NCBI RefSeq assembly: GCF_030268005.1
Contig: NZ_BRZC01000004.1
Span: 746,926 to 810,925, forward strand
Reading direction: 5' to 3'
DNA from: Microbacterium arabinogalactanolyticum
Lineage (GTDB): Bacteria; Actinomycetota; Actinomycetes; Actinomycetales; Microbacteriaceae
DNA: 64,000 nt
Shown: piece by piece, positions 9,764 through 22,775 of the stretch
Layout: each line of letters begins with the position of its first letter
Numbering within the stretch: the stretch's first letter is position 1
Made by a program: the position numbers and the translations under genes
The notes under the pieces: generated by a model
The model's database searches: none
What the model saw: only the letters and a program-made list of their open reading frames with translations
Told to the model about the DNA's origin: nothing

Positions 9764-10682
9764 AGCGGATCCTCGGATCGAGCAGCCCGTACAGCAGGTC
9801 GACGAGCAGGTTCACCAGCACGTACAGCACGACGAAGATCGTGACGAACGAGACGATGGTCGGGCCCTCATGCTGCAGGATGGCGCGGAACAGGGTGTTT
9901 CCGACGCCGGGGATGTTGAAGATGAACTCGGTGACGGTCGCGCCGACCAGCAGCACGCCGAAGTTGGTCGCGGAATTCGTGATCACCGGGATCAGCGAGT
10001 TGCGGATCACGTGCACAGGAAGGACGCGGTACTGCGGCAGACCCTTGCTGTAGGCCGTGCGCACCCAGTCCTGGTTCATGGTCTCGATGACGGAACCGCG
10101 CATGAGCCGCATGCTGGTGGCGTACAGGCTGAGGCCCAGCACGATGGCGGGCAGCCACATGTCGCCCCAGCCGTTCTGCCCGCCGACCGTCGGCCGGAAC
10201 CAGCCCAGCTGGATCGCCAGGAAGTACTGAGCCAGGAAGCACATCACGAAGATGGGCATCGACAGGAACACCAGCGCGATGATCAGCGCGACGTTGTCGG
10301 AGACCTTCCCCTTGCGCAGCGCCGAGAACGTGCCGACGATGATCGACAGCAGGAACTCGATGCCGATCGACAGCACTGCCAGGCGGCCGGTCACCGGCAG
10401 AGTGCGGGCCAGCACGTCGTTGACGGACTGGCCAGAGAAGGTGGTGCCCATGTCACCGCGGACGAGGCCCGACATGTAGTAGTAGTACTGCACGATGAAG
10501 GGCTGATCCAGGTGGTACTGGGCGCGGATCGCGTCCAGCAGCTGCTGGCTGGGTTGCTTGTCGCCGAACAGCGCGGCGATCGGGTCGCCCGGCATGGCGA
10601 AGACCAGGGCGTAGATCAGCAGCGTGGATCCCAGGAAGACGGGGATCAGCTGCAGGATACGGCGGACGATGTAAGAGAACAT
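9756..10682 (-). CDS. Peptide ABC transporter permease (DppB type)
   Basis: The preferred start is the ATG at 10682 (MFSYIVRRILQLIPVF), which matches DppB/OppB N-termini and has GAGAG upstream. A GTG at 10721 would add 13 residues. From the ATG the protein has 308 residues, about six membrane segments, PGDP after the first helix, the periplasmic YHLDQPFIVQYYYY stretch, and the coupling loop TAYSKGLPQYRVLPVHVIRNSLIPV. It pairs with the DppC-type subunit to form the channel. It lies downstream of the binding-protein gene across a hairpin. Confidence 0.94.
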   Translation of the reverse strand: MFSYIVRRILQLIPVFLGSTLLIYALVFAMPGDPIAALFGDKQPSQQLLDAIRAQYHLDQPFIVQYYYYMSGLVRGDMGTTFSGQSVNDVLARTLPVTGRLAVLSIGIEFLLSIIVGTFSALRKGKVSDNVALIIALVFLSMPIFVMCFLAQYFLAIQLGWFRPTVGGQNGWGDMWLPAIVLGLSLYATSMRLMRGSVIETMNQDWVRTAYSKGLPQYRVLPVHVIRNSLIPVITNSATNFGVLLVGATVTEFIFNIPGVGNTLFRAILQHEGPTIVSFVTIFVVLYVLVNLLVDLLYGLLDPRIRYV

Positions 10683-10722
10683 CCACTCTCGATTCGTGCG
10701 GACGATGCACTCCGTGGGCACG

Positions 10723-10758
10723 CCGTGAGGCGACGACGTTCACGTCGCCGCCTCACGG
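10723..10758 (-). repeat. Long inverted repeat between binding-protein and permease genes
   Basis: A 17-bp stem with one mismatch (CCGTGAGGCGACGACGT against ACGTCGCCGCCTCACGG) lies just after the binding-protein stop. There is no T-tract, so it probably stabilises or partly terminates the abundant binding-protein message, as in other ABC import operons. Confidence 0.6.
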
Positions 10759-10774
10759 TCAGCCCTGCGGAGCC

Positions 10775-12439
10775 TTACTTCGTCTTGTCCTTGGTGATGT
10801 CTTCGAACAGCGGCACGGAGTTCCAGCCGAACTTCACGTTGTGCACGCTCTCACCGAAACCACCGATGGAGTTCTGGTACCACAGCGGGATCGCCGGGAG
10901 GTCCTTGACCAGGATCTCCTGCACCTTGGTGTACTTCTTGGCCGAGTCCGCCGGGGTGTCGGCGGATGCACCCTCTGCGAGGAGCTTGTCGACCTCGGGG
11001 TTGGTGTAGTCGCCGTCGTTGGACGAGGCGCCCGTCGAGTACAGCGGGAACAGGAAGTTGTACACACCCGGGTAGTCGGCCTGCCAGCCTGAACGAGCCG
11101 CGGTCTTGAAGGTGCGCTTGCCGTTGGCGTCCTTGGCGTTGATCGCCGCACGCAGCGTGGCGAAGTCGACGTACGAGGCGCCGGCCGCGTCGATGCCGAG
11201 CGTGTTCTTCAGCGAGTTGGCGACGGCCTCGACCCAGGCCTGGTGCGGGCCGTTGGCGTTGTAGGCGATCTCGAACTTGCCCGACCACGGCGAGATCTTG
11301 TCGGCCTCGGCCCACAGCTTCTTCGCCTCCTTCGGGTCGTACTTCAGCGCGTCGCCGCCCTTGAGGCTCTTCTGGTAGCCGTCGAGTGCGGGCGAGGTGA
11401 AGTCGGTCGCGGGGACGCGGGTGTCGTTGAAGATCGTCTTGGTGATCGACTCGCGGTCGATCGCCATCGACATCGCCGCGCGACGCAGCTTGCCCTCGTC
11501 GCCGGAGAAGTGCTCGATCCACTCGCCGATCGTGAACGACTGGAAGATCGCGGCGGGCTGGTTGACCGCGCGGTCGCCGAGGTCGCTCTGGAACGTCGCG
11601 ATCGAGGCGTCCGGGATGCTGTCGATGACGTCGAGGTTGCCACCCAGCAGGTCGGCGTAGGCCGCGTCGTACGAGGTGTAGAACTTCAGGGTCAGACCGC
11701 CGTTGGCGAGCTTGCGCACGCCCTTGTAGTCGGGGTTCTTGACCAGGTCGATCTGCACGTCGTGCTGCCAGGCGCCGTCGCCGGCCAGCTTGTAGGGACC
11801 GTTGCCGATCGGGTTCTCGCCGAACTTCGCCATGTCGGTGAACGCGACATCGGGAAGCGGGTAGAACGCGGAGTAGCCGAGGCGGGTCGCGAAGTCGGCG
11901 GCCACCGGGCTGGTCAGCTTGATGGTGAACTCGGTGTCGCTGACCTTCTTCAGACCGGTGAGCTCGGAGTCCGCCTCAGCGCTGAAGCCCTCGATGTCCG
12001 CGAACCACGACTGGTTCAGCTGCTTGTTGGAGAACAGCGCTCCGTAGTTCCAGGCCTTGATGAAGTTGTCGGCCTTGACGTCGCTGCCGTCGGTGAACTT
12101 CATGCCCTTCTTCAGGGTCACGGTCAGCTCGTCGGGTGCGGTGACCTCGATCTTGTCGGCCATATCGTTGACGAGCTTGCCGCTGCCGTCGTAGTAGGCC
12201 AGACCCGCGAAGATCGAGTCGAGGATCTTGCCACCGCCGACCTCGTTGGTGTTGGTCGGGATCAGCGGGTTCTCGGGCTCGGAACCGCTTGCCGTGATGA
12301 TGGCCTTGGGATCGGTGTTGTCGTTCCCCGTGTCGGCGCTCGGCTTCGGGTTGGAGCCGGACGACGAGCAGCCTGCGAGCACGGTGACGCCCGCGACCAG
12401 AACTGCCGCACTGGCGAGTGCGATCTTGTTGCGCTTCAC
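10775..12439 (-). CDS. Peptide ABC transporter substrate-binding lipoprotein
   Basis: The GTG start at 12439 has GGAGGACACAAA before it. The 554-residue protein begins with a lipoprotein signal (basic n-region, hydrophobic core, VLAGC with the lipidated Cys at 24) and a Ser/Gly/Pro linker. The rest reads as solute-binding family 5: the ADNFIKAWNYG, ENPIGNGPYKL and RRAAMSMAIDRESI segments. It captures peptides or similar ligands outside the membrane and hands them to the permeases. As first gene of the operon, with a hairpin after it, it should be the most highly expressed subunit. The ligand cannot be read from the sequence. Confidence 0.95.
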   Translation of the reverse strand: MKRNKIALASAAVLVAGVTVLAGCSSSGSNPKPSADTGNDNTDPKAIITASGSEPENPLIPTNTNEVGGGKILDSIFAGLAYYDGSGKLVNDMADKIEVTAPDELTVTLKKGMKFTDGSDVKADNFIKAWNYGALFSNKQLNQSWFADIEGFSAEADSELTGLKKVSDTEFTIKLTSPVAADFATRLGYSAFYPLPDVAFTDMAKFGENPIGNGPYKLAGDGAWQHDVQIDLVKNPDYKGVRKLANGGLTLKFYTSYDAAYADLLGGNLDVIDSIPDASIATFQSDLGDRAVNQPAAIFQSFTIGEWIEHFSGDEGKLRRAAMSMAIDRESITKTIFNDTRVPATDFTSPALDGYQKSLKGGDALKYDPKEAKKLWAEADKISPWSGKFEIAYNANGPHQAWVEAVANSLKNTLGIDAAGASYVDFATLRAAINAKDANGKRTFKTAARSGWQADYPGVYNFLFPLYSTGASSNDGDYTNPEVDKLLAEGASADTPADSAKKYTKVQEILVKDLPAIPLWYQNSIGGFGESVHNVKFGWNSVPLFEDITKDKTK

Positions 12440-12505
12440 TTTGTGTCCTCCTATGGACTTCAGAGCGTGACGCCATCCTCAGCTGCGAGGGCGGCGCATG
12501 AACCG

Positions 12506-12545
12506 ATCCTAAGACGGACTCCCACGAAGGACCCGCTCCGTGGGA
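12506..12545 (-). promoter_or_regulatory. Promoter and candidate operator of the peptide transporter operon
   Basis: On the minus strand a -10 box TAGGAT lies at 12511-12506. An inverted repeat TCCCACG (12520-12526) / CGTGGGA (12539-12545) spans the -35 region, the usual place for a repressor or activator site. No regulator gene is adjacent. Confidence 0.45.
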
Positions 12546-12570
12546 CAAGCGTTATGACGTCTTAACCGAA

Positions 12571-12602
12571 TCACCCCGTCGCCGGAACCGGCGACGGGGT
12601 GA
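12571..12602 (-). terminator. Terminator of the gcv operon
   Basis: A perfect 15-bp palindromic stem (TCACCCCGTCGCCGG / CCGGCGACGGGGTGA) begins 17 nt after the gcvP stop. Confidence 0.8.
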
Positions 12603-12618
12603 TCACGAGGGAGCGCTC

Positions 12619-15492
<2,874 letters not shown>

Positions 15493-15494
15493 TC

Positions 15495-15872
15495 TCAGCC
15501 CTCCGTGATCGCGGTGTAGCCGTCGCGGTCGAGCAGACCGTCGAGGGCGCCGTCGGCGACCTCGACCTTGATCATCCACGCGTCCTCGAAGGGCGAGGAG
15601 TTGACCAGCGACGGGTCGTCGACGATGGCCTGGTTGACCTCGACGACGGTGCCGGCGACGGGCGCGTACAGCTCGGAGACCGACTTGGTGGACTCGGCCT
15701 CGCCGAAGACGTCGCCGCTGCTCAGCTCGGTGCCGACCGCGGGAAGCTCGACGAAGACGATGTCACCGAGGGCGTCGGCGGCGTAGTCGGTGATGCCGAC
15801 GGTCGCGACGGAGCCCTCCAGGGCGACCCACTCGTGCTCTTCGCTGTACTTGAGGGTGGTCAGATCGGTCAT
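15495..15872 (-). CDS. gcvH: Glycine cleavage system H protein
   Basis: The 125-residue lipoyl carrier shuttles the aminomethyl intermediate between P, T and L proteins. The lipoylated Lys63 is in the standard ESTKS setting ([15 protein letters not shown]). The HEWV motif near the N-terminus and the [12 protein letters not shown] strand are also typical. The start overlaps the gcvT stop (ATGA). No lipoyl-attachment enzyme is encoded in this window. Confidence 0.97.
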   Translation of the reverse strand: MTDLTTLKYSEEHEWVALEGSVATVGITDYAADALGDIVFVELPAVGTELSSGDVFGEAESTKSVSELYAPVAGTVVEVNQAIVDDPSLVNSSPFEDAWMIKVEVADGALDGLLDRDGYTAITEG

Positions 15873-16975
15873 TTCTTCCTCCGGTAGAAAGGCAGGGCGG
15901 TCACGGTCGCGGGGATCTTCGTCCCGCGCACATCAAGGAATACTGCGGTTCCCTCCTCAGCGGAAGAGGGGTCGACGAAGGCCATCGCGATGGGGTGGCC
16001 GAGCGTCGGGCTGAGGGCGCCGCTGGTGATCTCACCGAGGGTCGCGCCCTCGGCATCCACCACGGCGTAGCCGGCACGGCCGGCGCGGCGGCCCTCGGCC
16101 TGCAGGCCGACGAGCACAGGGGCGCCCTCGGCGGGCGTCACGGCGCCCTGACCGACAAAGCGCTCCTTGTCGGTCACGACCACGCGGCCGAGCCCGGCCT
16201 GAGCGGGCTTGATCTCGCGGTTCAGCTCGTGGCCGTACAGCGGCATGCCCGCCTCGAGGCGCAGCGTGTCGCGGGAGGCGAGGCCGCAGGGCACGAGGCC
16301 CTTCGACTCGCCGACGGCCAGCACGGCGTCCCAGAGCGACTCCGCGTCGGCGGCGGCCACAAGCAGCTCGAAGCCGTCCTCGCCGGTGTACCCGGTGCGG
16401 GCGAGCAGCAGCGGCTTGCCGTTCCACGTCGCGTCGGCCCAGGCGTAGTACTTCTGCTCGGCCCAGGGGATCGAGACGTCGCCGATGCCGGCGACCTCGA
16501 CGAGGATCTGCTCGGCGGCGGGGCCCTGCACGGCGATCAGCGCGTAGTCGTCGGAGGCGTCCACCGTCTCGACGTCGAACCCGTCGGTGCGGGCGAGCAG
16601 CGCCTCGCGCACAGCATCGCGGTTCCCCGCGTTGGAGATGATCAGGAAGTCGTCGTCGCCGAGGCGGTAGACGATCACGTCGTCGATGATGCCGCCGTCC
16701 TCGGCGAGCAGCAGCGAGTACTTCGCCTTGCCCACGGTCATCGCCGACAGGCGGCCCGCGAGCGAGTAGTCCAGGTACGCGGCGGCGTCAGCGCCGCGCA
16801 CGGTGAACTCGGCCATGTGCGAGATGTCGAAGATCCCGGCGGCCTCGCGCACGGCGTGGTGCTCGGCGAGGTCGGAGGTGTAGCGCACCGGCATCTGCCA
16901 GCCGCCGAAATCGGTGAAGGAGGCGCCGAGCGCCTCATGGCGCGCACGGAGCGGGGTGTAACGGGGTTCGGTCAC
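15869..16975 (-). CDS. gcvT: Glycine cleavage system T protein (aminomethyltransferase)
   Basis: The GTG at 16975 gives 368 residues. The enzyme transfers the methylene group from aminomethyl-GcvH to tetrahydrofolate and releases ammonia. Conserved segments include [21 protein letters not shown], the folate-site region [10 protein letters not shown], and [11 protein letters not shown]. It is first in the operon, a short distance downstream of the glycine riboswitch, so ligand binding controls all three genes. Confidence 0.97.
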   Translation of the reverse strand: MTEPRYTPLRARHEALGASFTDFGGWQMPVRYTSDLAEHHAVREAAGIFDISHMAEFTVRGADAAAYLDYSLAGRLSAMTVGKAKYSLLLAEDGGIIDDVIVYRLGDDDFLIISNAGNRDAVREALLARTDGFDVETVDASDDYALIAVQGPAAEQILVEVAGIGDVSIPWAEQKYYAWADATWNGKPLLLARTGYTGEDGFELLVAAADAESLWDAVLAVGESKGLVPCGLASRDTLRLEAGMPLYGHELNREIKPAQAGLGRVVVTDKERFVGQGAVTPAEGAPVLVGLQAEGRRAGRAGYAVVDAEGATLGEITSGALSPTLGHPIAMAFVDPSSAEEGTAVFLDVRGTKIPATVTALPFYRRKK

Positions 16976-17035
16976 GGAGTTCTCCCGGTCGGGTTGCAGG
17001 ACGACATCATCGGCGTCCTCGGAACTCCCCCTCTG

Positions 17036-17240
17036 TCATCGGGCCTGAGAGCTTCACCCACCCTGCGACGGTCTCGGGGACCCATGTCAGGAGAGAGGCT
17101 TTCACCGTCGGCGGATGCCGGAGCATCGCTTTTCAGAGCGGCCGGACCAGCACGGTAGGGGTACCTGAGAGATTGGCGGGGAGGCTTGCTCCTTCGGTGT
17201 CCGGCTGCGATCACCGGACTCTCCCGCACAGGTCGTTCGG
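17036..17240 (-). ncRNA. Glycine riboswitch, probably tandem
   Basis: This leader fills most of the gap before gcvT. On the minus strand the 5' aptamer has GCGGGAGAGTCC, then CACCGAAGGAGCAA, then AATCTCTCAGGT, the hallmark of the gcvT RNA. About 60 nt later the 3' module has GAAAGCCTCTCTCCTGAC and ends in GAAGCTCTCAGGCC. It is less canonical but occupies the place of the second aptamer. In other bacteria glycine binding turns on gcv expression. A -10-like TATGCT (17267-17262) fits transcription starting near 17255. Confidence 0.88.
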
Positions 17241-17261
17241 CCTGTGTTCAGTTAGGCCTCC

Positions 17262-17267
17262 AGCATA
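17262..17267 (-). promoter_or_regulatory. Likely -10 box of the gcv operon
   Basis: TATGCT on the minus strand just upstream of the riboswitch. Transcription from about 17255 would start the RNA a few nt before the first aptamer's P1 stem. Confidence 0.5.
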
Positions 17268-17315
17268 GCGGCACGGCGGCGTGTCCCGCGGCGTTCTGCG
17301 GCGGAGCCGATCCTG

Positions 17316-18227
17316 TCAGCCGGCGTCGCGGAGCCCCAGGAGACGAGCGCCGTTGCGCCACAGGACGGAGCGCATCCAGTCGTCTCCGAGCCCGAGGTCG
17401 GCGAGGGCGGACAGCTGCCGCGCGTACGGGTACGGGATGTTCGGGAAGTCCGATCCGAGCACGATGCGCTCCTGCAGCGCGCCGAGGCGGTCGAGGTACC
17501 CGTCCGGCCACACGGACGGTCCGTCCAGGAACCCTGTCGCGAACATCGTCGTGTCCAGGTGCACGTTCTCGTACTGCTCGGCCAGGTCGGCGAAGGCGTC
17601 GTACTCCGGCATCCCCATGTGCGCGATGACGAAAGCGAGGCGCGGGTGGCGCGCGAGCACCGCGCCGATGGCATCCGGGCCGGTGTGCGCACCGGGCAGC
17701 GGCCGCGAGCCGGCATGGATGACCACGGGCACGCCGGCGCGCTCCAGCGCCGTCCACGCCGTCTCCAGCACCGGATCGTCCGGCGCGAACCCGCCCACCT
17801 GCACGTGCACCTTGAACAGCCGCGCCCCGGCCTCGAGCGCCTCGGGCACGTAGGATGCCGAGCCCGGTTCCGCGAACAGCGTCGCGCAGTGCACGACGTC
17901 GTCGTGCGCCGCCGCGAAACGCCGATTCCAGTCGTTCAGCCAGGCGGCCATCCCCGGCTTGTGCGGATAGGTCAGCGCCGGGATCGCCCGCATCCCCAGC
18001 TCGCGTGCGATGGCGAGCCGGGTGTCGTCGTCATACCGGTACTGGATGGGCCAGGCGTAGCCGTAGTTCTGCTCGGCTGCGTCGAAGTACGACCAGACCT
18101 TGTGCAGCATCCGTTCCGGGAGGAAGTGCACGTGCACGTCGGCGAGCCCGGGGATGCGCAGCGCGGAGAGGTAGGCGGGGACCTCGGCGTCGGTCGCGGG
18201 CCCGGGAGTGGTGTCGGATGCCGGCAT
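17316..18227 (-). CDS. Amidohydrolase family protein (amidohydrolase 2, ACMSD-like)
   Basis: The start is the ATG at 18227 (MPASDTTPG), with a purine-rich GGAGAGGATGGGGGC before it. The long open frame further upstream is antisense to the Nudix gene. The 303-residue TIM-barrel protein has metal-site motifs of this family: DVHVHFLP near the N-terminus (about 29-36), VIHAGS in the middle, HMGMPEY, and the late Asp in LGSDFPN. Family members act on decarboxylation or C-N hydrolysis of carboxylated substrates. Some ACMSD relatives touch NAD metabolism, and the NAD operon is next door, but the two are divergent and I do not infer a link. Confidence 0.85.
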   Translation of the reverse strand: MPASDTTPGPATDAEVPAYLSALRIPGLADVHVHFLPERMLHKVWSYFDAAEQNYGYAWPIQYRYDDDTRLAIARELGMRAIPALTYPHKPGMAAWLNDWNRRFAAAHDDVVHCATLFAEPGSASYVPEALEAGARLFKVHVQVGGFAPDDPVLETAWTALERAGVPVVIHAGSRPLPGAHTGPDAIGAVLARHPRLAFVIAHMGMPEYDAFADLAEQYENVHLDTTMFATGFLDGPSVWPDGYLDRLGALQERIVLGSDFPNIPYPYARQLSALADLGLGDDWMRSVLWRNGARLLGLRDAG

Positions 18228-18244
18228 GCCCCCATCCTCTCCCC

Positions 18245-18250
18245 TAGGCT
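18245..18250 (+). promoter_or_regulatory. -10 box of leaderless nrtR
   Basis: TAGGCT lies 7 nt before the GTG at 18258. The gap to the divergent amidohydrolase is only 30 bp. Confidence 0.55.
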
Positions 18251-18257
18251 CGTCGGT

Positions 18258-18923
18258 GTGAGTGGCACGACAGGCGAGCACGATGCGATCCGCGTCGCCG
18301 TGTCGACCGTCATCTTCTCGCTGCGCTCGGCGCCGGAGGGCGATCGGCTCATGCTGCCGCTGGTGCGCCGCACGCGCGAGCCGCACCTGGGAGCGTGGGC
18401 GCTGCCCGGCGGATGGCTGGATCCGGCCGAGGACCTGGATGCCGCGGCATCCCGCACGCTCGCCGAGACCACGGCGCTTAAGCCGAGTTACCTCGAGCAG
18501 CTGTACACGTTCGGCGACGTCGACCGCGCGCCGAGCCGGGCCATCTCGATCGTGTACTGGGCTCTGCTGCGGTCGGACCTCGTCGATGCGCAGCGCTCGG
18601 CGGCGGATGCGCCGGAGAACGTCGAGTGGTTCGACGTCGACGCCGTTCCACCACTGGCCTTCGACCACAACCGCATCGCCGAGTACGCCCTGGACCGCCT
18701 CCGCAACAAGGTCGGTTACAGCCGCATCGCCGCGGGCCTGCTGCCGGACGAGTTCACCCTCACCGAGCTGCGCGAGGTGTACGAGGCGGTGCTGGGCCGC
18801 CGCCTGGACCCCTCCAACTTCCGCCGCCTGCTGGAGGGATCTGACGAGCTGGTGCCGACCGAGTCGTTCCGCACCGGCAAGCATCGCCCGGCGCGCCTGT
18901 ACCGCTACAACGCCGACTCCTGA
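18258..18923 (+). CDS. nrtR: NrtR-type transcriptional regulator (degenerate Nudix plus winged helix)
   Basis: The 221-residue protein has an N-terminal Nudix fold (residues about 10-145) and a C-terminal winged-helix domain (about 150-220; FTLTELREVYEAVLGRRLDPSNFRRLL). The Nudix box is degenerate: GGWLDPAED...SRTLAETT lacks the REXXEE glutamates needed for pyrophosphohydrolase activity. This is what distinguishes NrtR regulators from ADP-ribose hydrolases. NrtR proteins repress NAD-biosynthesis genes and release DNA on binding ADP-ribose or related nucleotides. The gene lies 107 bp before nadA, whose promoter contains palindromes, so local control of nadABC is the natural inference. Confidence 0.88.
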   Translation: MSGTTGEHDAIRVAVSTVIFSLRSAPEGDRLMLPLVRRTREPHLGAWALPGGWLDPAEDLDAAASRTLAETTALKPSYLEQLYTFGDVDRAPSRAISIVYWALLRSDLVDAQRSAADAPENVEWFDVDAVPPLAFDHNRIAEYALDRLRNKVGYSRIAAGLLPDEFTLTELREVYEAVLGRRLDPSNFRRLLEGSDELVPTESFRTGKHRPARLYRYNADS

Positions 18924-18957
18924 GGGGTAGGCGCACGGCGTCGTCGCGTCCCTCCGA

Positions 18958-18986
18958 TTGCACTTCTGGTCAGATCGACATAATCT
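18958..18986 (+). promoter_or_regulatory. Promoter of the nad operon
   Basis: A -35 TTGCAC (18958-18963) and -10 TAATCT (18981-18986) are separated by 17 bp. This is one of the few promoters in the window with both boxes. Confidence 0.6.
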
Positions 18987-18994
18987 GATCGCAC

Positions 18995-19005
18995 ACACTA
19001 AGTGT
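18995..19005 (+). promoter_or_regulatory. Candidate NrtR operator before nadA
   Basis: ACACTAAGTGT is an 11-bp perfect palindrome 9 bp past the -10 box, where a bound repressor would block initiation. It sits inside a wider inverted repeat CTTCTGGTCA (18963-18972) / TGACCAGAAG (19011-19020). A third repeat CAGAT / ATCTG (18971-18987) overlaps the -10. Confidence 0.5.
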
Positions 19006-19030
19006 CGAAGTGACCAGAAGGCGGCGCCTG

Positions 19031-20325
19031 ATGTCTGAAACCTCTCTGCTCGACCCCTCGGTCGACCACGCGATCCAGGCGATCGTGCTCGGCGGCTCCA
19101 CGGAGTCGACCTGCACCACCGACCTCGCGGCGGGCCCCTGGGACTTCGACATCCGCCCCGGCTACGGGCCCGGCTCCTCGATGGGTGACGTCATCCCCAC
19201 GGGGTCGCCGCGCCAGGGCGAGTTGCCGCAGGAGTACCGCGATGCCGGCGAGGACGAGCTGCACGACCGCATCCGCGCGGCCAAGCTGACCCTCGGCGAG
19301 CGCGTCGTGGTGCTCGGCCACTTCTACCAGCGCGAGGAGGTCGTGCGGCACGCCGACTACGTGGGCGACTCCTTCCAGCTCGCGAACGCCGCGCTGGAGC
19401 ATCCGGACGCCGAGGCGATCGTGTTCTGCGGCGTGCACTTCATGGCCGAGACCGCCGACCTGCTCTCCGGCCCCGAGCAGTCCGTGATCCTGCCGAACCT
19501 CGCCGCGGGCTGCTCGATGGCCGACATGGCCGACATCGACCAGGTGGAGGACTGCTGGGAGCAGCTCGCAGATATCTACGGTCCGCTGGACGCGGCCGAC
19601 GACGAGGGCCTCGTGCCCGTGATCCCGGTCACCTACATGAACTCCTCGGCGGCCATCAAGGGATTCGTCGGGCGGCACGGGGGCATCGTCTGCACCTCCT
19701 CGAACGCCGCGACCGTGCTGGAGTGGGCGTTCGCCCGCGGTCGCCGCGTGCTGTTCTTCCCCGACCAGCATCTGGGGCGCAACACCGCCAAGGCGATGGG
19801 CGTGGAGCTGGAGCGGATGCCGATGTGGAACCCGCGGCGGCCGCTCGGCGGTTCCACCGCCGGCGAGCTTCGCGATGCCCGTGTCATCCTGTGGCACGGC
19901 TTCTGCTCGGTGCACCGCCGGTTCAGCGTCGACCAGATCCACAAGGCCCGCACCGAGCACCCGGGCGTGCGCGTGATCGTCCACCCGGAATGCCCGATGG
20001 AGGTCGTCGACGCCGCGGACGAGGCCGGCTCCACCGACTACATCCGCAAGGCGATCGCCGCGGCCACGGAGCCCACCGCCTTCGCGATCGGCACCGAGAT
20101 CAACCTCGTCCGGCGGCTCGCCGCGCAGTTCCCGCAGCACGAGATCTTCTGCCTGGATCCCGTTGTCTGCCCCTGCTCGACCATGTACCGCATCCACCCC
20201 GGCTATCTCGCCTGGGTGCTGGAGGAACTGGTCGCCGGGCGCGTGGTCAACCGCATCCGCGTCTCGGACGATGTCGCGAGCCCGGCCCGCGTGGCGCTGG
20301 AGCGGATGCTGGCGGCGAAGCCACG

Positions 20326-20329
<4 letters not shown>
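19031..20329 (+). CDS. nadA: Quinolinate synthase NadA
   Basis: NadA condenses iminoaspartate with dihydroxyacetone phosphate to make quinolinate, using an oxygen-sensitive [4Fe-4S] cluster. From the ATG at 19031 the protein has 432 residues. A GTG at 19010 would add seven basic residues but overlaps the operator region. Three cysteines fit the cluster ligands: VFCGVHFMAE, VHPECPMEV and the late VVCPC. The substrate regions VVLGHFYQREEVV and VGDSFQLA are present. It starts the overlapping operon nadA-nadB-nadC-cysteine desulfurase. Confidence 0.96.
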
Positions 20330-21923
<1,594 letters not shown>

Positions 21924-21927
<4 letters not shown>

Positions 21928-22775
21928 TCACCCCCGCCACCCTGCACCGCATCGTCAGCGCGGCCCTGGAGGAGGATGCGCCATGGGGCGACATCACCAG
22001 CACCGCGCTGCTGCCGGCCGATGCGCAGGCGACGGCCGACCTCATCGCCCGCGAGGCCGGGGTGTTCAGCGGCGGCGAGGTGTTCGCCGCCGCGTTCGCG
22101 CTCACCGATCCGAGCATCCACGTGGATCTGCACGTCGCCGACGGCGATCGCTTCGAGGCCGGCGATGCGCTGGCATCCGTGTCGGGTCCGGCGCGCAGCA
22201 TCCTGACCGCCGAGCGCGTCGCGCTGAACTTCACCCAGCGGATGAGCGGCATCGCCACGCTCACCGCCGCCTACATCGACGCCGTCGTGGGCACCGGTGC
22301 GCGGATCGCCGACACGCGCAAGACCACCCCGGGGCTGCGCGAGTTCGAGCGGCATGCCGTCGTCAGCGGCGGCGGCAGCAACCACCGCCGGTCGCTGTCG
22401 GATGCCGTGATGGCCAAGGACAACCACCTGGAGGTGCTGCGCGAGAGCGGGCAGGATCTCGCCACCGCCCTGCGCGAAGCGCTCTCCCGACTGCCGCACA
22501 CCACGCACGTGGTGGTCGAGGTCGACCGCCTGGATCAGATCGACGCGGTGGTGGCGGGCGGCGCCGACACCGTGCTGCTCGACAACTTCACCCTCGACGA
22601 TCTGCGCACGGCCGTCGGCATGCTCGCGGGTCGTGCCACCGTCGAGGCATCCGGCGGGGTGACCCTCGACACCGTGCGCAGCATCGCCGAGACCGGCGTG
22701 CAGGTGATCTCGGTCGGCGCGCTGACCCACTCCGCACGCGCTCTGGATCTCGGGCTCGACCTGCGGATGCGGTGA
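21924..22775 (+). CDS. nadC: Nicotinate-nucleotide pyrophosphorylase (carboxylating) NadC
   Basis: The 283-residue enzyme converts quinolinate plus PRPP to nicotinate mononucleotide with loss of CO2. It shows TRKTTPGLRE, GGGSNHRRSLSDAVMAKDNHL (quinolinate/PRPP site) and the late barrel motif EASGGVTLDTV. ATGA overlap with nadB, and its stop shares one base with the next start (TGATG). Confidence 0.96.
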
